DNA from: Chitinophagaceae bacterium
Lineage (GTDB): Bacteria > Bacteroidota > Bacteroidia > Chitinophagales > Chitinophagaceae
Length of the DNA stretch: 7,856 bases
Direction of reading: 5' to 3'
Assembly: GCA_947459455.1 (NCBI GenBank)
Contig: CANHEC010000090.1
Coordinates: 1-7,856 of the forward strand
The position numbers and the translations under genes were made by a program. Every line of letters starts with the position of its first letter. The stretch's first letter is position 1. Below are positions 1 to 7,108 of this stretch, one piece after another. The notes beneath the pieces are model-generated. The model saw only the letters and a list, made by a program, of their open reading frames with translations, was not told the origin of the DNA and did not search any database.

Positions 1-444
1 AACAAGGCCATTTGGGACCATGTACGCGACTACTTTCCGCACCCCTACCAGCTGGAGCATGCTACCAGCTTTATAGCGGCTGCCCATGAGCAGCAGCCAC
101 CCCACAACCTGGCTATTGAGTACCAGCGCCAGTTTGCCGGAGTGGTGGGTTTTTATCCGCTGGCCGATGTGTATCATCAAACCGCTGACTTTGGCTACTG
201 GCTGGGCGAACCCTTTTGGGGCCGGGGCATTGCCACCGCTGCGGTAGCTGCCATGGTGCCGTACATTTTTGAGCACTTCAGCATCGTGCGACTACAAAGC
301 GGGGTGTTTCATTTCAATCCGGCATCTATGCGGGTGCTGGAGAAAAACGGCTTTCAACTGGACTGTATCGCCCGATTTGCCGTCACAAAAAATGGCCGCC
401 TGGGCCATGAGTATCGTTATTCGCTATTGAAACCGGGCTTGTAA
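1..444 (+). CDS. GNAT-family N-acetyltransferase, RimJ/RimL-like (5' end outside window)
   Basis: The reading frame is open from base 1 to the TAA at 442-444, giving 147 visible residues. The true start lies upstream, so the gene is partial at its 5' end. GNAT enzymes transfer the acetyl group of acetyl-CoA to an amine on a protein N-terminus, an antibiotic or a small molecule. The acetyl-CoA pyrophosphate loop is visible as WGRGIAT (visible residues 73-79), just after the FGYWLGEPFW strand that is usual in the RimJ/RimL branch. The late-domain pattern NPASMRVLEKNGF is also typical, as is the opening stretch with W-x-x-V/L-R-D-x-F-P-H-P-Y. Only some 20-30 N-terminal residues should be missing, judging from the usual family length of about 170-180. 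A GTG at 142 could be mistaken for the start, but conserved sequence continues before it. The family is clear; the substrate cannot be read from the sequence. It converges with the next gene, 8 bases apart. Confidence 0.9.
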   Translation, partial: NKAIWDHVRDYFPHPYQLEHATSFIAAAHEQQPPHNLAIEYQRQFAGVVGFYPLADVYHQTADFGYWLGEPFWGRGIATAAVAAMVPYIFEHFSIVRLQSGVFHFNPASMRVLEKNGFQLDCIARFAVTKNGRLGHEYRYSLLKPGL

Positions 445-452
445 GCAGCCAA

Positions 453-674
453 CTACTGCCCCGCAGCACTCGACCGCTCCTGCCGCCACCAGCGGTAGCC
501 AATGTAGCCAGCTACGGCAAAGGGCACTATCATAAGGTATACAATGCCGCCATTGAGGCCCTCGGCACTTTCGCGGCCCATTTGCGAGGCTGTTTTGGTA
601 CAAATAGAGCATTGGGCAGCCGCCACTGCTGCATTCAACATCAGCACCGATAATGCAAGTATCCCACGCTTCAT
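453..674 (-). CDS. small secreted or membrane-anchored protein with CxxC motif, function unknown
   Basis: This is a 73-codon gene. Residues 1-20 look like a signal peptide (basic MKRG, hydrophobic core, AAA before Q21). A cysteine pair CSIC follows at 22-25, then a polar stretch, then one hydrophobic segment at about 43-60 (GGIVYLMIVPFAVAGYIGY) followed by a basic, tryptophan-containing end (RWWRQER). The mature protein would thus expose a CxxC outside the cytoplasm and be anchored by one helix. I recall similar short proteins with a Cys pair, a 'GLN-x-GI-x-YL' stretch and a terminal helix as common in Bacteroidota, but I know of no assigned function. A redox or metal-binding role for CxxC would be a guess. 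The ATG at 672-674 sits about 14-16 bases after the expected transcription start of a perfect TATCTTTG element on the same strand, which supports it being a real gene. Overlapping frames on the other strand are unlike any protein I know. Confidence 0.72.
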   Translation of the reverse strand: MKRGILALSVLMLNAAVAAAQCSICTKTASQMGRESAEGLNGGIVYLMIVPFAVAGYIGYRWWRQERSSAAGQ

Positions 675-694
675 ACCCTGTCTGTTTTGCGCAG

Positions 695-720
695 CAAAGA
701 TAGGCGGCCACAGGGGGCAA
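695..720 (-). promoter_or_regulatory. candidate Bacteroidota-type promoter for the small CxxC protein
   Basis: On the minus strand 695-702 reads TATCTTTG, an exact match to the Bacteroidota -7 consensus TAnnTTTG. A TTG at 718-720 lies 15 bases upstream, shorter than the usual 19-21 spacing to the -33 element, so the upstream half is weak. Transcription would start near 688-690, leaving a leader of about 15 bases before the ATG at 674. Confidence 0.4.
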
Positions 721-814
721 CAGCAGCTTGTGCAGGCAAGTGCTTCGTTAAATCGGGCAAAGAAAAGGACCGGAAATAGGCCATGTGGCCCGAAAGCTGC
801 ACCTTCGCACCCAG

Positions 815-828
815 TTGCCCACGGGCAA
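815..828. repeat. short perfect dyad TTGCCC-AC-GGGCAA
   Basis: Six-base arms (TTGCCC and GGGCAA) are separated by two bases. The two-base gap is too short for a stable RNA hairpin loop, so if functional it would more likely be a DNA-binding dyad than a terminator. It lies about 190 bases before rhlE and 140 bases from the small CxxC gene. A chance dyad of this size is quite possible. Confidence 0.3.
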
Positions 829-1016
829 TTTGTTGTTGAGGTGTTGTTGGAACCCCTGCATCGATCCGGATTTTACTAGCCGCTCCTTCTCCGCCGGCCC
901 GGTTCTTCTGCCTGTTCCCTGCTCATCATTAGCAACACCATTTTCTAAATCATTTAAAAAAGTAATTGTCGGCAGATGCCTCTATGGCATACCGCCCGGC
1001 AAGCGAACATTGTGTT

Positions 1017-2534
<1,518 letters not shown>

Positions 2535-2568
2535 CAGTAACCGACCGGCTATAGCGCACTAAAAAAAT

Positions 2569-2609
2569 AATCCCCGCCTCCTGACCCGGAAGCGGGGATT
2601 TCTATTTTT
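2569..2609. terminator. bidirectional intrinsic terminator between rhlE and psd
   Basis: The arms AATCCCCGC (2569-2577) and GCGGGGATT (2592-2600) form a perfect nine-pair stem around a 14-base loop that can pair a little further (TCC with GGA). Read on +, the stem is followed by TTTCTATTTTT (2599-2609). Read on -, it is followed by the complement of AAAAAAATAA (2561-2570). The hairpin sits 34 bases after the rhlE stop and 26 bases beyond the psd stop, so it fits both convergent genes. Confidence 0.9.
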
Positions 2610-2626
2610 CGGCCCAGGTTAGTTCA

Positions 2627-3283
2627 TTACCACTCGGCCAATACAGTGACGCCGCCTTTTACGTGTTCGCCCATTTTCACTTTTACCCGGGCATTGAGCG
2701 GCAGCAGCAGGTCTACCCGGCTGCCAAATTTGATGAAGCCCATTTCATCGCCCTGCTTTACCTGCATGCCCTCGGTCAGGTAGTTTACAATGCGGCGTGC
2801 CAGTGCGCCGGCTATTTGCTTTACCAATATTTCGTGGTGGCCCACCTGGTACACCACACTGTGGCGTTCGTTTTCGGTGCTGCTTTTGGGGTGCCAGGCC
2901 GCCAGGTATTTGCCTGCGTGGTATTTGCTGTACACCACTTCGCCGCTCACCGCATTGCGGTTTACGTGCACATTCAGTGGGCTCATAAAAATGCTCACCT
3001 GCAGGCGCTTGCCTTTGAAGTATTCTTCGTCCACGGTTTCTTCTATCACCACCACTTTGCCATCGGCGGGGCAAATGATCTGCTTATCGCTGATGGTGAG
3101 CTGCCGCCTGGGCAACCTGAAAAATGAAATGATGAACAGCCACAGGCCAAACGTAATGATGAAGATGACCAGCGAGAGTACGGGGTACTGCTGGCTGAGA
3201 AACCAAACCGACAGGCCATTGAGCGTGCCCAGCAGCAGGGTGGCAATGGCGATGCTGGCGTATCCTTCTTTGTGAATAGTCAT
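2627..3283 (-). CDS. psd: phosphatidylserine decarboxylase proenzyme, short type
   Basis: It decarboxylates phosphatidylserine to phosphatidylethanolamine at the membrane, using a pyruvoyl group made by self-cleavage. With ATG 3283 it has 218 residues. Two hydrophobic segments lie at about 8-30 and 33-55. They are followed by PADGK (72-76, Asp74), SPLNVHVNR with His106, and FGS near the C-terminus. Cleavage is expected between Gly187 and Ser188, giving a 31-residue small subunit that begins with the pyruvoyl residue. Asp74, His106 and Ser188 fit the known Asp-His-Ser self-cleavage triad, and the FGS form and length fit the short family (PRK05305/TIGR00164 type) rather than the longer E. coli enzyme with LGST. 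An in-frame start at 3310 would add nine residues without family character and overlaps the candidate promoter. The gene follows cdsA by 103 bases, the upstream enzyme of the same pathway. It ends before a shared terminator. Confidence 0.95.
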   Translation of the reverse strand: MTIHKEGYASIAIATLLLGTLNGLSVWFLSQQYPVLSLVIFIITFGLWLFIISFFRLPRRQLTISDKQIICPADGKVVVIEETVDEEYFKGKRLQVSIFMSPLNVHVNRNAVSGEVVYSKYHAGKYLAAWHPKSSTENERHSVVYQVGHHEILVKQIAGALARRIVNYLTEGMQVKQGDEMGFIKFGSRVDLLLPLNARVKVKMGEHVKGGVTVLAEW

Positions 3284-3307
3284 GATGAGTGCAATGATTG
3301 GAAGGCG

Positions 3308-3315
3308 CAAAAGTA
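3308..3315 (-). promoter_or_regulatory. possible -7 promoter element for psd
   Basis: The minus strand reads TACTTTTG, an exact TAnnTTTG match, 24 bases before the chosen psd ATG. No TTG is found at the proper -33 distance, so this is only half a promoter. If used, it would allow psd to be transcribed apart from cdsA and would rule out the ATG at 3310. Confidence 0.3.
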
Positions 3316-3386
3316 GCGGTTTAGGCGCCCGGTTGGCCCATTTGCTCCATCCGAACGTGGCATGCGGGCTGGCGTGTGCAGCACAG

Positions 3387-4253
3387 TTATGCCATGACCT
3401 TTAGCAGCAGCCACACACAGGGTGTGGCCAGCAGCAGGCTGTCAAAGCGGTCGAGAAAGCCGCCATGCCCCGGCATCATCTGCCCGCTGTCTTTTACGCC
3501 GGCCATGCGTTTCAGCCGGCTTTCCAGCAGGTCGCCCAGGGTGCCCACCACCGCAGCCGTAGCGCTAATGGCCGCCACCTGCCACCAGCTGGCCTGCAGC
3601 AGCCATACTGCCAGCCCGGTTACGACCGCCACTGCCAGCACGGCGCCGCCAATGGTGCCTTCCCAGGTTTTCTTGGGCGATATTTTGCTCAGCGGTGTTT
3701 TGCCAATCATAGAGCCCACGATGTAGGCCATGGTATCATTGATCCAGATGGCTGCAATGAGCAATACTGGGTAGAGCCAGCCACCGGGGCTGCCGAGGGC
3801 TTGCTCGCTTTGCAGGCCCAGCTGCAGCATGAGGCCCCAGCTGATGCTGATGTAGGGCAGGCCGCCAAACGCTGCTGCTATAGCGCTGTTAAACTGGGGC
3901 TGCGGCTGTTTGTTTTTAAAAAGACCCCAGCCCAGCATCACCATACTGGCCAGCTGCAGGGGCAAAAACAGTTGCAAAAACACATCGTACTTGCCCTGTG
4001 TATCGGCCAGGCTGCCTATCATCAGCATAGCGCAGTAGCCCAGGCTCATCAGCCCCACTTTGAAATAAATGTGATACTGATACCGGCGAATTTTTTCCTG
4101 CAGCCGCAGGTACTCCCACCAGCAGCCAAAATGAATGATGCTGAAAAGCAGCAGCAGGCTCCAATGATTCCACAGCAGGCCAGCCAGCATAATGGCTACA
4201 AACACCACAGCGCTGAGCGCCCTTGTTTTAAATACTTCTTTGTTCAGTGCCAT
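3387..4253 (-). CDS. cdsA: phosphatidate cytidylyltransferase (CDP-diacylglycerol synthase)
   Basis: This integral membrane enzyme joins CTP and phosphatidic acid to form CDP-diacylglycerol and pyrophosphate, the branch-point precursor of phospholipids. With ATG 4253 it has 288 residues. Most of the chain is hydrophobic with several membrane helices, beginning with a segment at about 13-28 and another right after it. The family signature fits completely at residues 245-271: S-x-L-K-R, then K-D-S-G, then PGHGG, then DRFD; its acidic residues bind the metal and CTP. I prefer ATG 4253 (MALNKEVFKTRAL) because this is the usual N-terminus in related bacteria. ATG 4268, five codons upstream, is possible. 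Neither has a clear Shine-Dalgarno. It lies 37 bases after the DUF2007 gene and 103 bases before psd on the same strand, consistent with a lipid-synthesis operon. Confidence 0.96.
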   Translation of the reverse strand: MALNKEVFKTRALSAVVFVAIMLAGLLWNHWSLLLLFSIIHFGCWWEYLRLQEKIRRYQYHIYFKVGLMSLGYCAMLMIGSLADTQGKYDVFLQLFLPLQLASMVMLGWGLFKNKQPQPQFNSAIAAAFGGLPYISISWGLMLQLGLQSEQALGSPGGWLYPVLLIAAIWINDTMAYIVGSMIGKTPLSKISPKKTWEGTIGGAVLAVAVVTGLAVWLLQASWWQVAAISATAAVVGTLGDLLESRLKRMAGVKDSGQMMPGHGGFLDRFDSLLLATPCVWLLLKVMA

Positions 4254-4290
4254 GGTGGCGGGTATCATTCATTACAGTGCAAATAAGCCA

Positions 4291-4500
4291 TTAATTGCGC
4301 AGGCTTTCATCGATCACATTTTTGGCCAGCTCCTGCAGGTGATGCGGTACATACACCTCGTGCAGGCCCGGCAGTGTCAGCATGTACATGCTGTCTTGCT
4401 TGTTCAGCACCTGGGTAGGTATCTGGTGTTCTTCCAGTTTGCCTTTCACAATAGCCGCTTCGGTATACAGCGCCGTTTTAAAAACCAGTGTCCACTCCAT
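4291..4500 (-). CDS. DUF2007-type small protein (putative signal-transducing)
   Basis: A 69-residue soluble protein. The pattern fits the DUF2007 family: an opening strand (MEWTLVFKTALYTEAAIVKGKLEEHQIP) whose helix ends in 'L-E-E-x-x-I', then a strand on a fresh loop, then a 'V-Y-V-P' strand and a C-terminal helix (HLQELAKNVIDES). Family members adopt a small ferredoxin-like fold and carry the label 'putative signal transducing protein', but I know of no proven role. The start was set at ATG 4500 because GAGGA at 4507-4511 stands six bases upstream. The in-frame ATG at 4506 touches that sequence directly, and the one at 4539 lies where the promoter would start transcription. It precedes cdsA by 37 bases, so co-transcription is likely and a link to membrane-lipid synthesis is possible but unproven. 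Confidence 0.82.
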   Translation of the reverse strand: MEWTLVFKTALYTEAAIVKGKLEEHQIPTQVLNKQDSMYMLTLPGLHEVYVPHHLQELAKNVIDESLRN

Positions 4501-4506
4501 GGGCAT

Positions 4507-4511
4507 TCCTC
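4507..4511 (-). promoter_or_regulatory. Shine-Dalgarno of the DUF2007 gene
   Basis: The minus strand reads GAGGA, six bases before ATG 4500. It is one of the few good Shine-Dalgarno sequences in the window, and it decides between ATG 4500 and the abutting in-frame ATG 4506. Confidence 0.6.
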
Positions 4512-4536
4512 GCTTTCCGGGTTGATCGTTGCTGGC

Positions 4537-4565
4537 CAAAGATGCGGTAGCGATTTTAAAATCAA
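4537..4565 (-). promoter_or_regulatory. candidate promoter of the DUF2007-cdsA(-psd) unit
   Basis: On the minus strand TTG (4565-4563) is followed after 18 bases by CATCTTTG (4544-4537), one mismatch from the -7 consensus TAnnTTTG and near the usual spacing. Transcription would start near 4530, leaving about 30 bases before ATG 4500, with the GAGGA in between. The -33 part touches the 12-base palindrome at 4552-4563 and lies directly at the end of the GH32 gene. Confidence 0.45.
4552..4563. repeat. perfect 12-base palindrome GATTTTAAAATC
   Basis: The sequence equals its own reverse complement over 12 bases. It sits three bases past the GH32 stop and directly beside or over the -33 region of the candidate DUF2007-cdsA promoter. 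It could be an operator, an AT-rich upstream activating element, or chance. It has no GC stem, so it is not a convincing terminator for GH32. Confidence 0.45.
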
Positions 4566-6032
4566 CTAAGGTTTCTGCGGCAGCCCCACCTGCAGGCCGG
4601 GCGGCGCCTGCAGCAGCTGCGTATACGGCTGGGTAGGAAATACAAGGCTGGTGAGCACGGTGAGGCCATCATCGGCAAACAGCTCCAGCGAGCAGGCATC
4701 TACTATCAGCTGCAAACCCAGCCTGGCGGGGCGGCGCAGCAGCGGGGCTGTGGCCCGCCGGGCAAAGGATGGATGAAAATCGGAGCGGCCGGCTTTGGTA
4801 CGATCAAGGTAGAGCTGCCCGCTGGCAGCATCGTAGCCAATGGTCACCTGCTCGCCAGCGGCATTGCGCAGCACCACACTGTCCGATTGGCCGGTGCTCC
4901 ACTGCCAGCGCAGCGTGTAGGCCCTGCTGCCGGGCAGGGGCCTTGTGCCGGCCTTGCCGGCGGCCTGCCACTGCCACTGCTGCTGCAGCTGCTGCACCGG
5001 CACCGACCGCAGGTATACTTCTTTGCCCACTACCTGCAGCGATAGCTGGCGGGCTACCGTCATGGCATTGCGCCAGCTACCGGTGGGTACCTGGTTGGCA
5101 TAGTCCCAATTGCTCATCCAGCCTATCAGCAGGCGCTGGCGGCCGGTGTTGCTCCAGGTTACGCCGGCATAGTTGTCGGGGCCGTGGTCCATCCACCGCG
5201 TATCGGTGTGCAGGGGCGTAAACTGGTGCCCATCGAACCGGCCCACAAAGTACTGCGTGCCGCTGCCGCCGTTGGGCGCACCGGGGTTCAGGTTGACTAT
5301 GAGCACCCAGTATTGCTGGCCGTTCAGGTCCATTTCTACCAGGTCGGGGCACTCCCACACGCCGCCGTGGGCGCCGGCCGTTTTGCCAAATACCGATTCA
5401 AACTGCCACTGCCGCAAATTGGGCGAGGAGTAAAAGCTGATACAGTCTTTGGTGGCCAGCGTCATGATCCACTTGCGCTGCGGGGCGTACCAAAACACTT
5501 TGGGGTCTCTGAAGTCGGAGCTGTTGCTATCGGCCAGTACCGGATTGGCGACGTACTTGTGCCAGGTGGCGCCATCATCCAGGCTATAGGCCAGGCTTTG
5601 GTACTGAAAGTTGCGGCCCCGCTTTTCGGTCAGTGGGTTGTGGTGGGTAAAGATGGCCACCAGCGGGGTATCGCCCGGCTGGCCAAAGCCGCTGGTATGG
5701 TGTACATCGGCCACGGCGCTGCCCGAAAAGATATAGCCCAGGCTATCGGGAAACAGCTTGATGGACTGCTCCTGCCAATGCACCAGATTGGTACTGGTGG
5801 CATGCCCCCAGTGCATGGGGCCCCAGGTGGTGCCCTGCGGATAGTGCTGAAAAAACAGGTGGTACACGCCCTTGTGATAGACCATGCCATTCGGATCGTT
5901 GATCCAATGCTGGCGGGGCGAAAAATGCAGGAGGGGCCGGTACCGGTCGGCCGTATCGGCAGCAGGAGATGGCTGGGCCATGGCAGCGCCACCCACGGCC
6001 CACACCGCCAGCGCTACGCAAATACCACGCAT
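4566..6032 (-). CDS. secreted glycoside hydrolase family 32 (levanase/inulinase/invertase type)
   Basis: The protein has 488 residues from ATG 6032. A signal peptide is clear (MRGICVALAVWAVGGAAMA, about residues 1-19), so the enzyme is exported. The five-blade propeller carries the three catalytic signatures of GH32: WINDPNG at 43-49 with nucleophile Asp46, RDP at 175-177 (transition-state stabiliser Asp176), and WECPD at 226-230 with acid/base Glu227. Other family marks are HWGHATS-x-NLVHW, FSGSAV, and IGWMSNWDYA-x-x-VPT. A C-terminal beta-sandwich domain follows from about residue 340. The enzyme hydrolyses beta-fructosyl bonds in levan, inulin or sucrose; endo/exo mode and substrate cannot be told from the sequence. 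An open frame reaches back to 6227, but those 65 codons precede the signal peptide and run into AT-rich, non-conserved DNA. No SusC/SusD pair, fructokinase or sugar transporter is beside it in this window. It seems to be a single-gene unit, and no convincing promoter was found. Confidence 0.95.
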   Translation of the reverse strand: MRGICVALAVWAVGGAAMAQPSPAADTADRYRPLLHFSPRQHWINDPNGMVYHKGVYHLFFQHYPQGTTWGPMHWGHATSTNLVHWQEQSIKLFPDSLGYIFSGSAVADVHHTSGFGQPGDTPLVAIFTHHNPLTEKRGRNFQYQSLAYSLDDGATWHKYVANPVLADSNSSDFRDPKVFWYAPQRKWIMTLATKDCISFYSSPNLRQWQFESVFGKTAGAHGGVWECPDLVEMDLNGQQYWVLIVNLNPGAPNGGSGTQYFVGRFDGHQFTPLHTDTRWMDHGPDNYAGVTWSNTGRQRLLIGWMSNWDYANQVPTGSWRNAMTVARQLSLQVVGKEVYLRSVPVQQLQQQWQWQAAGKAGTRPLPGSRAYTLRWQWSTGQSDSVVLRNAAGEQVTIGYDAASGQLYLDRTKAGRSDFHPSFARRATAPLLRRPARLGLQLIVDACSLELFADDGLTVLTSLVFPTQPYTQLLQAPPGLQVGLPQKP

Positions 6033-6140
6033 AGACAGAGGAGTTGGTTTGGTTTGTGCAGCTAAATGTACGGAGGGGTGGGGTGATGGGAATGAGTGAG
6101 AGTATTTCAAAAATTGGCAGGCACGACAAAGAAATCGGCC

Positions 6141-6190
6141 GTTCATGATATAGTAAACTTGATGAACATTGTTAAGACAAACATGAACAT
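6141..6190. repeat. three ATGAAC half-sites at exact 21-base intervals
   Basis: GTTCAT (inverted ATGAAC) lies at 6141-6146, ATGAACAT at 6162-6169 and ATGAACAT again at 6183-6190. All three start 21 bases apart, two turns of the helix. They lie 109-158 bases upstream of the GH32 start and just beyond the end of the PLD-fold gene. The phasing suggests a regulator-binding array for GH32. A weak -7-like TTTCTTTG on the minus strand (6134-6127) follows it. Six to eight bases in AT-rich DNA could recur by chance. Confidence 0.35.
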
Positions 6191-6195
6191 ACAGC

Positions 6196-6216
6196 AAAAA
6201 AAGCAAGCAATTTTGC
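6196..6216 (-). terminator. weak candidate terminator of the ATPase-PLD unit
   Basis: Read on the minus strand, GCAA-AATTGC-TTGC forms a four-pair stem with a six-base loop and runs into seven T residues (6202-6196). It lies 42 bases past the stop of the PLD-fold gene. The position and T-run fit a terminator, but the stem is short, so confidence is low. Confidence 0.3.
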
Positions 6217-6258
6217 ACTACTGACACATTTTATGTATCAAAATCTGCATCGAAAATT

Positions 6259-7107
6259 CTATAGATTATATTTCTCCATTAGTTTTTCACAAAATTCCAC
6301 TTCCTTCTCATTGAACAATTTTTGATATTTAGGTCTTGACACTAAATACTCCAAAGAAAGGTCGACTCGGTGAGGAATTGGTTCTTCGAGTTTCTTAAAC
6401 CCTGATTTCATATCTCCTGAAGTCATTTCGTCATGGAGGATTCGTTTGATAAACTCAACACCGCCTCCGTCAAGTTTCATTCGGTCTAATAGCAGGGTGC
6501 TAATAGGAATACCAATACTTAAAGCTTCATCAAATGACCTCTTTACATCTTCTTCCAATTCCTGTCTAAGTCTGATTTCTTCTTCATCAAGTTGAGCCAA
6601 CATCACAGCTGCAACTTTACCTTGCTCTCTGAATTTATTTAAGTCAGAAACTTCGGTTATAGGTTCCGATGCTTTGTCGCAAAAGAATTTGTGTTTTGCT
6701 TCAAATTGTTTCAAAAGTCTATCATCTTCATCTACCCCAGTTTCTAAATGCATTATCATAACATTCTCCTCATTTCTTTGAGCAAAATATGTCCAGTTAT
6801 AAGAGCCATTTAATATTATTGTATTGTCAATGATGCAGAATTTGTGATGCAAGAATTTTGGTGTTGCGATATGCAGTTTACCATTGTGCCTTAGAAAGTC
6901 TTTCCATTTAGAAATGTTACGAAAGTTTTCTTTGGATTCGCTCATAACAACAATTACGCTTAATCCTGACTCTGCTCGTTGTGTTAATGTTCTAATTATA
7001 TCTTCATCAGTAAGCCATGCAATAGCCACCTTGATTTCTCGGGTAGCTTTTTTGAGTTGCCAGATAATTTCATTTCTAATATTACTAAAGTGTACGACTG
7101 ATTGCAT
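6259..7107 (-). CDS. phospholipase D-fold protein with one HKD motif, probable nuclease
   Basis: The protein has 282 residues. The N-terminal half (about 5-140) is a PLD-like domain: a helix, the strand IKVAIAWLTDEDII, strand LSVIVVM, and the active-site motif H87-x-K89-x4-D94 followed by GSYNWT (G101-S102-x-N104). Only one HKD copy is present, so two chains would have to pair to form one active site, as in Nuc and BfiI-type nucleases. No signal peptide or membrane segment is seen, which speaks for a cytoplasmic nuclease or phosphodiesterase rather than a lipid enzyme. Residues about 150-282 are charged and mostly helical, including an E/R-rich stretch at about 172-190 (QLDEEEIRLRQELEEDVKRS), and I do not recognise this part. 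The ATG at 7107 lies one base past the stop of the upstream ATPase gene (TAA-A-ATG), so translation is probably coupled. Base composition is AT-rich, unlike GH32 just downstream. Nucleic-acid cleavage is an inference from fold and partner. Confidence 0.85.
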   Translation of the reverse strand: MQSVVHFSNIRNEIIWQLKKATREIKVAIAWLTDEDIIRTLTQRAESGLSVIVVMSESKENFRNISKWKDFLRHNGKLHIATPKFLHHKFCIIDNTIILNGSYNWTYFAQRNEENVMIMHLETGVDEDDRLLKQFEAKHKFFCDKASEPITEVSDLNKFREQGKVAAVMLAQLDEEEIRLRQELEEDVKRSFDEALSIGIPISTLLLDRMKLDGGGVEFIKRILHDEMTSGDMKSGFKKLEEPIPHRVDLSLEYLVSRPKYQKLFNEKEVEFCEKLMEKYNL

Positions 7108-7108
7108 T

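Larger units (their letters stand above)
675..1016. other. 342-base intergenic stretch between divergent genes
   Basis: No frame on either strand gives a protein I recognise. The frames open here (for example 785-1027 on +) lack conserved motifs and run into rhlE in the wrong frame. The stretch separates the leftward small CxxC gene from rightward rhlE, so it must hold both promoters. I see a good -7 element only for the leftward gene. The last 85 bases before rhlE are more AT-rich (about 930-965). It also holds the inverted repeat at 815-828. If rhlE is transcribed from the left part of this stretch it would have a long untranslated leader, but no start site can be assigned. Confidence 0.6.

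Noticed and set aside
779..790. GGCCA-TG-TGGCC dyad
   Set aside because: Five-base arms with a two-base gap in GC-rich DNA are expected by chance; nothing else supports a site.
966..1016. 17-codon upstream extension of rhlE (TTG 966, ATG 984)
   Set aside because: The added residues do not look conserved, and the family usually begins at MTF with the Q-motif Phe at residue 3.
3465..4286. 273-codon frame on + across cdsA
   Set aside because: Q/A/H-rich nonsense, opposite a complete CdsA signature. Coding shadow.
5184..6065. 293-codon frame on + across GH32
   Set aside because: No recognisable protein features, and it is opposite a gene with all three GH32 catalytic motifs. Coding shadow.
6141..6190. 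CRISPR array or attachment site made by the ATGAACAT copies
   Set aside because: Copies are only 6-8 bases with about 13-15 bases between them, far from CRISPR dimensions, and no integrase or second att copy is visible.
6033..6227. 65-codon N-terminal extension of the GH32 frame
   Set aside because: It precedes an excellent signal peptide starting at 6032 and falls in AT-rich non-coding DNA holding repeats. A signal peptide would not be internal.
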